A program made the position numbers and the translations under genes. A DNA stretch of 55,780 nt from DATAXV01 sp036272915 (GTDB lineage: Bacteria; Chloroflexota; Dormibacteria; Dormibacterales; Dormibacteraceae): positions 1-55,780 of the forward strand of contig DATAXV010000027.1 of the NCBI GenBank assembly GCA_036272915.1, written 5' to 3'. How positions within the stretch are numbered: the stretch's first letter is position 1; every line of letters begins with the position of its first letter. A model generated the notes under the pieces. That model had not been told where the DNA came from. It was given only the letters and a program-made list of their open reading frames with translations, and did not search any database. Positions 7,838 to 16,203 of this stretch are shown here, one piece after another.

Positions 7838-8676
7838 TGGCGGAGAACGAGTTCATCGACCTGCACCACCTCGGCCGCAAGCGCGTCAACAGCGTCTGGG
7901 TGGTGGAGGGCGACTACCTGGTCGACTGCGGTCCCTCGGTGACCGTCGACGCCCTCCTGGCCGCGCTCGGCGACCGCCGGCCACGGGCCATCGTGCTCAC
8001 CCACGTCCACCTCGACCACGGCGGCGCCGCCGGCGAGCTGGTCCGGCGCTGGCCGGAGCTGGAGGTCTGGGCCCCGGAGGGGGTCATCCCCCACCTCATC
8101 GACCCGGAGCGGCTGATCGCCTCCTCCCGGCGCGTCTACGGCGACCGGCTGGAGACCTTCTGCGGCATCCCCCTGCCCGTCCCCCAGGACCGCCTTCGCA
8201 CGATCCGCGACGGCGAGACGGCGGGGCCCTTCCAGGTCGTCGACACCCCCGGCCACGCCTCCAGCCACGTCGCCCTGCTCCACCGGGCCAGCGGCGACGC
8301 CTTCTGCGGCGACGCCGCCGGCGTCCGCATCCCGCCGTCCACCTACGTGAACGCGCCGACGGTCCCGCCCGAGTTCGACCCCGACGCCTGGCACCGGTCG
8401 GTGGCCCGCATCCGCGAGCTCCGGCCGGACCGCGTCATCGTCACCCACGGCGGCGCCTTCACCGACGTCGAGGTACACCTCGACCGCCTCGACCAGGAGC
8501 TCGACGACGTCGTCCGGGTGTCCGCCGGGGGCGGCCGCGAGGGCTTCGACGCCTGGCTCGACCGCCGCTTCGCCGAGGCGGGGCCGCCCGCGGTCGGGGA
8601 GACCTACGAGCAGGCCTGCCAGCGGCAGATCGCCTGGGCGGGGATGGAGCGGATGCTGCGCAAGCGGGCGGGCTGA
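7837..8676 (+). CDS. Metallo-beta-lactamase-fold hydrolase
   Basis: A 279-residue cytosolic MBL-fold protein. The metal motif THVHLDHGG (His56, His58, Asp60, His61) is intact, followed by VVDTPGHASSHVALL, FCGDAAGVR and VIVTHGG, which supply the remaining histidine and aspartate ligands. The family hydrolyses thioesters, lactones, phosphodiesters or similar bonds. The C-terminal helical extension with GMERMLRKR resembles glyoxalase-II-like or LACTB2-like members, but the substrate is unknown. The start ATG 7837 overlaps the stop of a possible small ORF. It converges on the frameshifted methyltransferase, whose last base lies 4 nt downstream. Confidence 0.88.
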   Translation: MAENEFIDLHHLGRKRVNSVWVVEGDYLVDCGPSVTVDALLAALGDRRPRAIVLTHVHLDHGGAAGELVRRWPELEVWAPEGVIPHLIDPERLIASSRRVYGDRLETFCGIPLPVPQDRLRTIRDGETAGPFQVVDTPGHASSHVALLHRASGDAFCGDAAGVRIPPSTYVNAPTVPPEFDPDAWHRSVARIRELRPDRVIVTHGGAFTDVEVHLDRLDQELDDVVRVSAGGGREGFDAWLDRRFAEAGPPAVGETYEQACQRQIAWAGMERMLRKRAG

Positions 8677-8680
8677 GCGC

Positions 8681-9427
8681 TCACAACCGGCGGGCGAGGA
8701 TCGTGAACGTGCCGCAGCGGACGTGGACGGTGCCGCCGAGGCCCCCGATGGCGGCCGCGAGCGCCTCCCGCAGGGCGCGCGAGGCGCTCCGGCTCCAGGC
8801 GCTGGTGGTCGCTGAAGGTGCTCACCATGTTCACCCACTCGTCGGTGCTCAGGCTCCTGGCCCACTCGTAGATCCGCGTCTCCGGGGCCGAGAAGGCGCC
8901 GCTCTCGGCGACCGGGTCGAGCCAGTCCCGGTCGGGAGGGAACACGAACCTCGTCGCTCGCGGCGCCAGACGGAGGTAGACCTCCTCCAGCGCCGAGGCC
9001 GCCGGCTCGTCGGGAACCTCGTAGTTCCAGAAGCGGGCCAGCGTCCCCCCTTGGCGGAGCAGCCGGGCCGCCCTGGTCACACCCAGCTCGGGATCGATCC
9101 AGTGCCAGGACGCCCCCGAGGTGAGGAGATCGAACCGCGTCCACCGTCCTCCCAGGTCTCGAAGGTCGCCACCTCGACCGGCACGCCGCGATCCCGGGCG
9201 ACGCCCGCCATCTGCGCGTCCGGCTCGACACCGAGCACGGACAGGCCCCGATCGGAGAGCGCGGCCGCCACCAGACCGGTTCCACAGCCGACGTCGAGAA
9301 CCGCCTGGGGCCGCAGCCCGGTCAGGTCATCGATCAGGGCGTCGGGATAGCTCGGACGGTAGCGGTCGTACTGGACGGCCACCTGGCCGAAGGATTCGGC
9401 GCGTTCGCGGTCGAGGTGGGGCTGCAT
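8681..9427 (-). pseudogene. Class I SAM-dependent methyltransferase with two frameshifts
   Basis: The N-terminal part in one frame (MQPHLDRERAESFGQ ... VLDVGCGTGLVAAAL) has the SAM-binding motif I. Around 9135 the frame breaks, and the continuation FDLLTSGASWHWIDPELG ... LLRQGGTLARFWNYEVP is in the next frame. Near 8770 it breaks back, and the true C-terminus (RALREALAA ... GTFTILARRL, stop at 8681) follows. The first shift behaves as one missing base and the second as one extra base, so the gene is restored overall. Both lie in CGCG-type runs, so assembly or sequencing error is as likely as real decay. Intact, it would be a roughly 250-residue trans-aconitate methyltransferase/UbiE-like enzyme. 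Confidence 0.8.
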
Positions 9428-9457
9428 GGCGGACCGAATGATAGGGGCCGGGATCGG

Positions 9458-10657
9458 TCAGCCGACCCGGCGCGACACCATGCGATCGAAGGCCCAGACG
9501 GCCATGGCGAGCACGCCGACCAGGGCGCCCAGAGCACAGACGGCCGGCCAGGCCGCGGCGGCGTAGGCGGCGCCGGCCAGCGCCGAGCCGAGGGCGCCGC
9601 CGACGAAGTAGGCGACCATGTAGCAGGCGTTGACCCGGCTGCGGGCGGCGGGGACGATGGCGAAGACGATGTTCTGGTTCGTCACCTGCAGCCCCTGGAC
9701 GCCGATGTCGAGCACGACGATGCCGGCGATGAGGGCCGCCAGCGAGGCGCTCCCGGCCAGAAGCAGGGCGAAGGAGCCGGCGATGCAGGCCGTGAAGAGG
9801 ATGGTGGACCGGCTGCCGTGGCCGCGGTCGACCTCGCGACCGGCGACGTTGGCGATCAGTGCCCCGGCCGCGCCGACCAGACCGAAGAGCCCGATCACGG
9901 CCTCCCCGTAGTGATAGGGCGGGCGGGCGAGGAGGAAGGCCATCGTCGTCCAGAAGACACTGAAGGCGCAGAAGCCGAGACCGCCGAGGAGCATGCGCCG
10001 GCGGAGGACCGGCTGCGAGGCGACCAGACCGGCCATCGAACCGAGCAGCTTGCCCAGGTGGAGCCGCTCCCGCTCGCCCTCGCCGGGCAGCACCCGCCAC
10101 AGGGTGACGGCGACGGCCAGGACCAGCACCGTGGCGACGGCGTACATGACCCGCCAGCCGGCGACGCCGGCGACCAGGCCGGACACGGTGCGGGCGAGCA
10201 GGATGCCGAGCAGGACGCCGGTCATGATCGTGCCGATGACCCGGCCCCGGCGGCTGTCCGAGGCGAGGCCGGCGGCCATCGGCAGCAGGATCTGGACCGC
10301 GACCGAGCCCAGGCCGATGACGAGGGCGAGGGCGATCAGGACGGCGATGCCGGGGGCGAGCGCGGAGGCGGCGAGGGCGACCGCGGTCGCGACCAGCAAC
10401 AGCGGGACGAAGCGACGCCGGTCGACGCTGTCGCCGAGCGGGACGAGGAGGGCGAGCCCGATCGCGTATCCGACCTGAGAGAACGTCGTCACCAGCCCGG
10501 CCTGGGCCGACCCGACGCGGAAGACCCGGGCCAGGGTGTCCAGCATCGGCTGGGCGTAGTAGAGATTGGCGACGACGATGCCGCAGGACGCGGCCAGGAT
10601 CAGGACCAGTCCCGAGGAGATCCCCGATCTCTCGGTCGCGGGCGCTTCGGCGAGCAT
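9458..10657 (-). CDS. MFS transporter (drug/sugar efflux type)
   Basis: A 399-residue inner-membrane permease with about 12 hydrophobic segments. It starts SGISSGLVLILAASCGIVVANLYYAQPMLDTLA and carries the MFS motif A-like loop PLGDSVDRRRFVP between the second and third helices. The NLYYAQPML segment and FWTTMAFLLARPPYHY are typical of the YnfM/NepI-like arm of the drug:H+ antiporter family. The start ATG 10657 has an ideal AAAGGAGT upstream. It diverges from a TetR-family gene, with two operator-like sites between them, so it is probably an efflux pump controlled by that repressor. The exported compound is unknown. Confidence 0.9.
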   Translation of the reverse strand: MLAEAPATERSGISSGLVLILAASCGIVVANLYYAQPMLDTLARVFRVGSAQAGLVTTFSQVGYAIGLALLVPLGDSVDRRRFVPLLLVATAVALAASALAPGIAVLIALALVIGLGSVAVQILLPMAAGLASDSRRGRVIGTIMTGVLLGILLARTVSGLVAGVAGWRVMYAVATVLVLAVAVTLWRVLPGEGERERLHLGKLLGSMAGLVASQPVLRRRMLLGGLGFCAFSVFWTTMAFLLARPPYHYGEAVIGLFGLVGAAGALIANVAGREVDRGHGSRSTILFTACIAGSFALLLAGSASLAALIAGIVVLDIGVQGLQVTNQNIVFAIVPAARSRVNACYMVAYFVGGALGSALAGAAYAAAAWPAVCALGALVGVLAMAVWAFDRMVSRRVG

Positions 10658-10725
10658 GGGACTCCTTTCGCTGACGGTGGAGAAGGTCCTGACCTGGATC
10701 GGACGATACGGAGGCGAGGCAGTCC

Positions 10726-10750
10726 AACCGGATGGTTAGACCGCACGGTT
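10726..10750. promoter_or_regulatory. Tandem TetR-type operator sites
   Basis: Two near-palindromes stand in tandem between the MFS and TetR starts: AACCGGATGGTT (10726-10737) and GACCGCACGGTT (10739-10750), with centres 13 bp apart. Both fit RACCGNNYGGTT. The flanks also form a longer inverted repeat, CCAACCG (10724-10730) with CGGTTGG (10746-10752). TATAAC at 10753-10758 is a plausible -10 for tetR, so repressor binding would cover both promoters. That they are operators is inferred from symmetry and position. Confidence 0.55.
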
Positions 10751-10782
10751 GGTATAACAGCCGGTGGAGGTGATCCATTTCG

Positions 10783-11394
10783 ATGCCGTTTGATCCAGAG
10801 GCGACCCGATCCCGGATCTTCGAGGCGGCGGTCGAGGAGTTCGCCGGCCACGGGGTGGCTGGAGCCCGCGTCGAGCGCATCGCCCACGAGGCCCACGCCA
10901 ACAAGGAGTCGATCTACCGCTACTACGGATCCAAGGAGGAGCTGCTCCGCCGGGTGATGGATCGCTACCTGGACGAGCGGGGCGAGGCGCTGGCCCCCCA
11001 GGATCGGGACCTCGACGCCTACGTGCGCGAGACCTTCCGCTTCTTCCGCAACAACCCCGACTTCCTGCGACTGACGGTGTGGGAGGGTATGGAGCCGGGC
11101 ACCGGCATCGACGAGACCTCGCTCGCCCACCGCCAGGCCCACTACGACGGCAAGGTCGCCAGCATCGTCGAGCAGCAGCGGGCGGGCACGGTCGACCCCG
11201 ACCTCGATCCCCGCCACCTGCTGCTGATCCTGCTCGGCATGACCAACTACTGGTTCATCGTCCCCCAGATCGTGCGCCTGGTCCTGGGCCGCGAGCCGAC
11301 CGAGGAGGACCTCCTGGCGCAGGAGGAGTTGCTGGCCGAATGCTGCCGCCGGATCCTGCGCCGGCCGGAGCCGGAGGAGTCTGTGGATGAGTGA
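10783..11394 (+). CDS. TetR/AcrR family transcriptional regulator
   Basis: A 203-residue repressor. The N-terminal helix-turn-helix is clear: TRSRIFEAAVEEFAGHGVAGARVERIAHEA, then NKESIYRYYGSKEELLRRVMD. The C-terminal ligand domain begins at about residue 65 and includes ETFRFFRNNPDFLRLTVWE, a TetR_C pattern seen in regulators of efflux and acyl metabolism. The ATG at 10783 has a near-perfect GGAGGTGAT nine bases upstream. It diverges from the MFS gene across a pair of operator-like palindromes, so the pump is the obvious target. It overlaps the next gene by 8 bases. Confidence 0.92.
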   Translation: MPFDPEATRSRIFEAAVEEFAGHGVAGARVERIAHEAHANKESIYRYYGSKEELLRRVMDRYLDERGEALAPQDRDLDAYVRETFRFFRNNPDFLRLTVWEGMEPGTGIDETSLAHRQAHYDGKVASIVEQQRAGTVDPDLDPRHLLLILLGMTNYWFIVPQIVRLVLGREPTEEDLLAQEELLAECCRRILRRPEPEESVDE

Positions 11395-12463
11395 AGCGAC
11401 GGCGGTGTTGGAGAGGGCCCTGGAGGCCGGCGTTTTTCCGGGCGCGGTGGCCAGGTGCGTCTGGCGCGGCGACACCGTCGTCGCCTTCGCCGGCGGCCGC
11501 CTCGACGTGGCCGACCTCGCGCCCGCGGTGGCCGAGGAGACGCTCTTCGATCTCGCCTCGGTGACCAAGATCTTCACCTCGGTGGCCGTCCTCTCCCTCA
11601 TCGACCGCGGCCTGGTCGGCATCGACTCCGAGCTCGGCGAGCACCTGCCCGAGATGCCGGAGGACAAGCGGCGGCTGACCGTGCGTCAGCTCCTGACCCA
11701 TGTCGGAGGCCTGGCCCGCGGCCAGGAGCTGCAGGGGCTCCACCCCGAACGCGGGCCGCTCCGCCGTGGCATCGAGTCGATCCCCCTGATCTCGGAGCCG
11801 GGCACCGCGGTCGCCTATTCGAGCATCGGCTACATGTACCTGGGCTGGATGATCGAGGCCGTCACCGGCCAGGGACTGGACCGCTTCTTCGAGGAGACGA
11901 TCATCGGCCCCTGCGGTCTGGCCCATACGCGGTTCCGGCCGCCCATCGAGCTTCGCGATTCGATCGCGGCCGCCGAGTACCGTGCCGAGCTGGGCCGCTG
12001 CGTCCAGGGCGTGGTCCACGACGAGAAGTCCCGGATCCTGGGCGGCGTCACCGGCCACGCCGGCCTCTTCGCGCCGGCCGAGGACGTGGTCGCCCTCGGC
12101 CGGGCCCTGATCGACCCCGCTGGCCGGCTGCTCGGAGAGTCGAGGCGGCTGCTCTACGAGGACCTGACCGGCCCGCTCAGCCCGCGCCGCTCGGCGGCCT
12201 TCATCATCGATGACCCGGTCTTCTCCGACTGGCCGCACCCGAGCTTCAGCCACACCGGCTTCACCGGCACCAGCCTCTGCCTCGTGCCCGAGCTCGACCT
12301 GGTCGCGGTGCTGCTCACCAACCGGGTATGCCCGAGCCGGGACGAAGACCGCATCGCCGGCGTCCGCACCGCCTTCCACGGCGCCGTGCGAGACCTGATC
12401 GGCGCGAGCCGGGCCGGCGGCGGCAGCACCACGCCGATGGGCCGGATCGGAGGCGGAGGGTGA
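11387..12463 (+). CDS. Beta-lactamase-related serine hydrolase
   Basis: A 358-residue penicillin-binding-protein/class C-fold hydrolase. The catalytic tetrad Ser58-Val-Thr-Lys61 lies in LFDLASVTKIFTSVAVL. The second element is Tyr144-Ser-Ser (YSSIGYMYLGWMIE), with Ser in place of the usual Asn as in EstB-like esterases. The third is His289-Thr-Gly (SFSHTGFTG). There is no signal peptide, so it probably acts in the cytoplasm as an esterase or peptidase rather than as a true beta-lactamase. The ATG lies 8 bases inside the tetR gene, so it is co-transcribed with the regulator and may act on the same compound. A large hairpin follows about 150 nt downstream. Confidence 0.87.
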   Translation: MSEATAVLERALEAGVFPGAVARCVWRGDTVVAFAGGRLDVADLAPAVAEETLFDLASVTKIFTSVAVLSLIDRGLVGIDSELGEHLPEMPEDKRRLTVRQLLTHVGGLARGQELQGLHPERGPLRRGIESIPLISEPGTAVAYSSIGYMYLGWMIEAVTGQGLDRFFEETIIGPCGLAHTRFRPPIELRDSIAAAEYRAELGRCVQGVVHDEKSRILGGVTGHAGLFAPAEDVVALGRALIDPAGRLLGESRRLLYEDLTGPLSPRRSAAFIIDDPVFSDWPHPSFSHTGFTGTSLCLVPELDLVAVLLTNRVCPSRDEDRIAGVRTAFHGAVRDLIGASRAGGGSTTPMGRIGGGG

Positions 12464-12615
12464 GCGGCGGCGGTCACCTTCGTGGTCGCCATGCCTCGCT
12501 CCCTCAGGACCGAAGCGGCAGGGGCAACCGTTGATCGCGATAGGTGCGAGTCGGACGCGCTCTTCGTTGATCAGAGCCTGACGAAGCGCTCGTACGGCTT
12601 CATCGAGGATTCGAG

Positions 12616-12667
12616 GTCGGGCGGATCGTCAGGGCCTGGCAACGGCCCGCGCGGCGATCCGCCCGAC
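12616..12667. terminator. Nested inverted repeat between convergent genes (bidirectional terminator candidate)
   Basis: A perfect 13-bp inverted repeat, GTCGGGCGGATCG (12616-12628) and CGATCCGCCCGAC (12655-12667), encloses a smaller hairpin GGGCC/GGCCC. It sits in the 217-base gap between the convergent serine hydrolase and ispG genes. There is no T-run on either side, so if it terminates transcription it does so by stem strength or with Rho. The rest of 12464-12615 shows no gene I can support. Confidence 0.55.
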
Positions 12668-12680
12668 GCTCCGGCTCGGC

Positions 12681-13847
12681 TCAGGCCGGGGCCGGCTCTG
12701 CCTCCTGCGCCTCGGCGGCGCGGATCTCGGCCAGCTCGTCGATCTCCTGGAGCAGCACCGGGAGCAGGTCCTCCTGCGGCACCGTCTTGTAGAGCTTGCC
12801 CCTCTTGAAGATCACGCCCTTGCCCCGGCCGCCGCTGACGCCGATGTCGGCGTGCCGGGCCTCCGCCGGGCCGTTGACGACGCAGCCCATCACGGCCACC
12901 GTGATCGGCACCTTGAGCTTGGCCAGGTGCGCCTCGACCGCGGTCACGGTCGGGACCATGTCGTACTCGAGGCGGCCGCAGGTCGGGCAGGCGATCAGGG
13001 TCGCCCCCGCCTGGCGGTAGTCGAGGGTCTTGAGGATCTCGTAGGCGACCCGGATCTCCTCGCTTGGATCGTCGGTGGCGAGCGACACCCGGATGGTGTC
13101 GCCGATGCCCTCGGCGAGGAGCACGCCCAGGCCGACGGCGCTGCGCACACTGCCCGCCTGGACCGGACCCGACTCGGTCACGCCGAGGTGGATCGGGTAG
13201 GGCCGCTCCTTGGCGAAGAGGCGGTTGGCGGTGACGTTGGTCCAGACGTCGGTCGCCTTCAGCGACACCTTGACGTGGCCGGGGCCGTAGTTCAGATCCT
13301 CCAGGATCTTGCAGTGGCCGATGGCGACGTCGACCATCCGCCGGGCGGTCCGCAGCTTGTCGTCGCGGTCCACCTGGTGCTGCTCGCGAAGGGACTTGTG
13401 GACCTCCTCGGGCAGGGATCCGGCGTTGACCCCGATCCGGAAGGAGATGTCGCGCTCCTTGGCGGCGTTGACGACGCGGACCACCTTCTCCCGGTCGGGC
13501 AGGTTGCCCGGGTTGAGGCGAAGGCCCTGGACGCCGGCCTCGATCGCCATCAGCGCCAGCTCATGGTTGTAGTGGATGTCGGCGATGATCGGCAGCGGCG
13601 ACTTGGCCACGATCTCGCGCAGCGCGATCGCCGCCTCGCGGTCGGGGACGGCCGGGCGGACGATCTCACAGCCCGCTTCCTTGAGCTTGAAGATCTGCTC
13701 CAGCGTGGCCTTCGCGTCCCGGGTGTCGGTCTTGGTCATGGTCTGGACCGCGATCGGCGCCGCACCTCCGACCACGACCTCGCCGACCCTGACCGGGATC
13801 GCCTTGCGGCGCTGAGGCTTCACAGATCCGGTTGCTGCATCGCTCAT
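12681..13847 (-). CDS. ispG: 4-hydroxy-3-methylbut-2-en-1-yl diphosphate synthase
   Basis: Converts MEcPP to HMBPP in the non-mevalonate (MEP) isoprenoid pathway with a 4Fe-4S cluster. The 388-residue protein has the TIM-barrel start (VQTMTKTDTRDAKATLEQI ... ADIHYNHELAL ... LRLNPGN) and the cluster ligands Cys287, Cys290 (CPTCGR), Cys322 and Glu329 (GCVVNGPAEA). It reads EIVRPAVPD where most relatives have VRVAVPD. The C-terminal 20 residues are Ala/Glu/Pro-rich. It starts one base after rseP stops and ends the rpsB-ispG operon. In many bacteria proS follows directly; here an 11.7-kb block intervenes. Confidence 0.96.
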   Translation of the reverse strand: MSDAATGSVKPQRRKAIPVRVGEVVVGGAAPIAVQTMTKTDTRDAKATLEQIFKLKEAGCEIVRPAVPDREAAIALREIVAKSPLPIIADIHYNHELALMAIEAGVQGLRLNPGNLPDREKVVRVVNAAKERDISFRIGVNAGSLPEEVHKSLREQHQVDRDDKLRTARRMVDVAIGHCKILEDLNYGPGHVKVSLKATDVWTNVTANRLFAKERPYPIHLGVTESGPVQAGSVRSAVGLGVLLAEGIGDTIRVSLATDDPSEEIRVAYEILKTLDYRQAGATLIACPTCGRLEYDMVPTVTAVEAHLAKLKVPITVAVMGCVVNGPAEARHADIGVSGGRGKGVIFKRGKLYKTVPQEDLLPVLLQEIDELAEIRAAEAQEAEPAPA

Positions 13848-13848
13848 G

Positions 13849-14928
13849 TCACTTCAACCCCGAGAATTCGCCTGTTGCTATGCGTTGCACGTCCAGTGCG
13901 GCTATGAACACCATCAGCGCGAGCAGAGCCATCAGGCCCGCCCGCTGGATCGCCATCTCACGCTCACGATCGAAGGGTCTCCCCCGCAGCACCTCGGCCA
14001 GGACGACCACGATGCGGCCGCCGTCGAGCGCGGGGAGCGGGAGCAGATTGCCAATGGCGAGCGCCACCGAGAGCAGGGCGGCGAGCTGCAGCCACTGGAA
14101 GAAGCCCTCGTTGGCGGTCGTGTAGGTCAGGTAGCCGATGCCGACCGCGCCGGTCACGCCCCCGGGGCCGAGGATGCCGCCCTTGATCTGCCCGGTCACG
14201 AGCTCGCCGATGCCCTGGAAGATGGCGCCCGTCGCCACCACCGGGAACCTGACGCCGGCGGACACCGCCTGCACCGGCGTCATCACGCCGAGGGGGACGA
14301 CGCCGATCAGATAGGCCTTGTCCTGCTTGTCCCACTGCGGGGTCAGCGAGGTCTGGTAGGTGCTGCCGTTGGAACGCCTGATCGTGAGCACCAGCGGCTT
14401 GGTCGGATCCTTCTGCTCGATCTGCCGGATCTGGTCGGGATAGGTGATGCGCTGGCCGTCGACGGTCTGGATGCTGTCTCCGGGCCGGATCCCGGCCTGA
14501 TAGGCGGGCTCTCCCTTGTAGACGATCTGGACCTTGCCCGGATCGGTGTTGACGAGGGAGAGCGAGTAGCAGGTGAAGAGCAGCGCGGCGATCACGAAGT
14601 TCACCGCCGGTCCGGCGAGGAGGATCGAGAGCCTGGCCAGCGCCGGCTTGGTGTGGAACCCGTCGGGGGCGTCGAAGTCGCCCTCGTCCATCCCCGCCAG
14701 CCGCACGTAGCCGCCGAAGGGGATCAGCCGGAGCGCGTACATGGTGGTGTTGCGGGTGAACGACCAGAGCTTGGTGCCCATCCCCACCGCGTACTCGTAG
14801 ACCCTCACCCCGACCGCCTTGGCCACCACCATGTGACCGGCCTCGTGGGGGGCGACCAGCAGCATGAACATGCCGATGATCGCGACCGCGCCGATCAGCC
14901 AGTGGAGCAGCGTCGGGCCTAGATCCAC
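13849..14928 (-). CDS. rseP: Site-2 family intramembrane zinc metalloprotease (RseP-like)
   Basis: Cuts membrane-embedded substrates such as anti-sigma factors and leftover signal peptides. The 359-residue protein has HEAGH in its first membrane helix (His28, Glu29, His32), a PDZ domain at about residues 130-185 (GEPAYQAGIRPGDSIQTVDG) and the second zinc site NLLPLPALDGGR (Asp302) in a later helix, with a final helix near the C-terminus. Only one PDZ is seen, as in Gram-positive RasP. The start is GTG 14928 with GGAGGTG upstream. It lies 135 nt after dxr and one base before ispG. Confidence 0.94.
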   Translation of the reverse strand: MDLGPTLLHWLIGAVAIIGMFMLLVAPHEAGHMVVAKAVGVRVYEYAVGMGTKLWSFTRNTTMYALRLIPFGGYVRLAGMDEGDFDAPDGFHTKPALARLSILLAGPAVNFVIAALLFTCYSLSLVNTDPGKVQIVYKGEPAYQAGIRPGDSIQTVDGQRITYPDQIRQIEQKDPTKPLVLTIRRSNGSTYQTSLTPQWDKQDKAYLIGVVPLGVMTPVQAVSAGVRFPVVATGAIFQGIGELVTGQIKGGILGPGGVTGAVGIGYLTYTTANEGFFQWLQLAALLSVALAIGNLLPLPALDGGRIVVVLAEVLRGRPFDREREMAIQRAGLMALLALMVFIAALDVQRIATGEFSGLK

Positions 14929-15063
14929 CGAGACACCTCCGGCAGGGCCCCGCGCCGAAGCCGCGAGGGTGGTTCCGAGGCGGGTGACCGATGGAACGGG
15001 TGGGCCACCGCACGCTCGCCGGCGCGTGGCACGGGGAGCCGGGACGTCACCACGGCAACCACC

Positions 15064-16203
15064 TTACCGCTCCGGACCGAGCTTCGCGTGGACGTGGGAG
15101 CGGGCGAACGCGTCGGCGGCCAGGATGTCGTCCAGGCCGACCCGGTCGGGCGAGCGCCAGCCGGCGTCGAACGCCTCCAGCGCCGACTCGACCGCCGGGA
15201 CGATCCCGGAGAAGCGGAGCCGCCCGTCGCGGAACGCCTCCACCGCCTCCTCGTCGGCGGCGTTGAACACGGCCGGGAAGGGCGCACCCCGCCGGCCCGC
15301 CTCGCGGGCGAGGCCGACGCTGGGGAACCGGACGCCGTCCAGCTCCTCCATGTCCAGCCGGCCGACCTCGGTGTAGGACATCGACGCGACCGCCCCGGGC
15401 AGACGCCGGGGGTAGGCGAGGGCGACGGCGATCGGCAGCCGCATGTCGGGATTGCCGAGCTGGGCCTTGGTCGACCCGTCGCAGAACTCGACCATGGAAT
15501 GGATCACGCTCTGGCGGTGGACGACGACCTGGATCCGGTCGACGTCGACGCCGAACAGGTAGTGAGCCTCGATCAGTTCGAGGCCCTTGTTGATCAGGGT
15601 GGCGGAGTCGATCGTGACCTTCGGCCCCATCGACCATCGCGGATGGTTGAGCGCCTGCTCCACGGTCACCTCGTCCCAGTCGAGCTCGGGCCGGGACCAG
15701 AAGGGACCGCCGGAGGCGGTGAGGACGATGCGGGAGACGCTCTCCCGGCTCTCCCCCCAGAGGCACTGCCAGATCGCCGAGTGCTCGGAGTCGACGGGCC
15801 TGATCTGTCCCTCGCCGGCGAGGTCCATGACCAGGTCGCCGGCCATGACCAGGACCTCCTTGGTGGCGAAGGCGACCACCTTTCCCGCCTCCAGCGCGCG
15901 CAGCGTCGGCCGCAGCGAGCGGACGCCGGGGATGGCGACCAGCACCAGGTCGCAGTCGGGATGGGTGACCAGCTCGGTCACGCGCTCCTCGAAGTCGGGG
16001 TCCTCGGCGCCGACCTTGAAGCGCGGCTCGCGGTCGAGCGGCCGCCGGCCGGAGGTCAGGCCAAGGACCTCGAACTGCTCGGGATAGCGATCGATCACGT
16101 CGAGCGCCTGGGTCCCGATCGAGCCGGTGGCGCCGAGCAGAGCCACGCGCACGGGCCCCTGACCCGTCAGCTCACCTCGAGGCGCGGTGGATGCCGTCGT
16201 CAT
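15064..16203 (-). CDS. dxr: 1-deoxy-D-xylulose 5-phosphate reductoisomerase
   Basis: Second enzyme of the MEP pathway, making MEP from DXP with NADPH. The 379-residue protein has the NADPH motif LLGATGSIGTQALDVI, the region VAFATKEVLVMAGD, the metal-binding VDSEHSAIWQCL, the flexible loop LTASGGPFWSRPE and HPRWSMGPKVTIDSATLINKG. It is about 20 residues shorter than the E. coli enzyme because the segment after the first beta-alpha unit (LTSGRRPLDREPRFKVG) is compressed. The reading frame is intact. Start and stop overlap the neighbours: its ATG (16203) lies 4 bases inside the cdsA end. It shares an operon with ispG, a second MEP gene. Confidence 0.95.
   Translation of the reverse strand: MTTASTAPRGELTGQGPVRVALLGATGSIGTQALDVIDRYPEQFEVLGLTSGRRPLDREPRFKVGAEDPDFEERVTELVTHPDCDLVLVAIPGVRSLRPTLRALEAGKVVAFATKEVLVMAGDLVMDLAGEGQIRPVDSEHSAIWQCLWGESRESVSRIVLTASGGPFWSRPELDWDEVTVEQALNHPRWSMGPKVTIDSATLINKGLELIEAHYLFGVDVDRIQVVVHRQSVIHSMVEFCDGSTKAQLGNPDMRLPIAVALAYPRRLPGAVASMSYTEVGRLDMEELDGVRFPSVGLAREAGRRGAPFPAVFNAADEEAVEAFRDGRLRFSGIVPAVESALEAFDAGWRSPDRVGLDDILAADAFARSHVHAKLGPER

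Noticed and set aside
9416..10957. A 513-codon open frame on the plus strand across the MFS gene
   Set aside because: It is antisense to a clear transporter, is rich in Gly/Asp/Arg/Gln as expected from GC-rich shadow reading, and has no family resemblance or ribosome-binding site.
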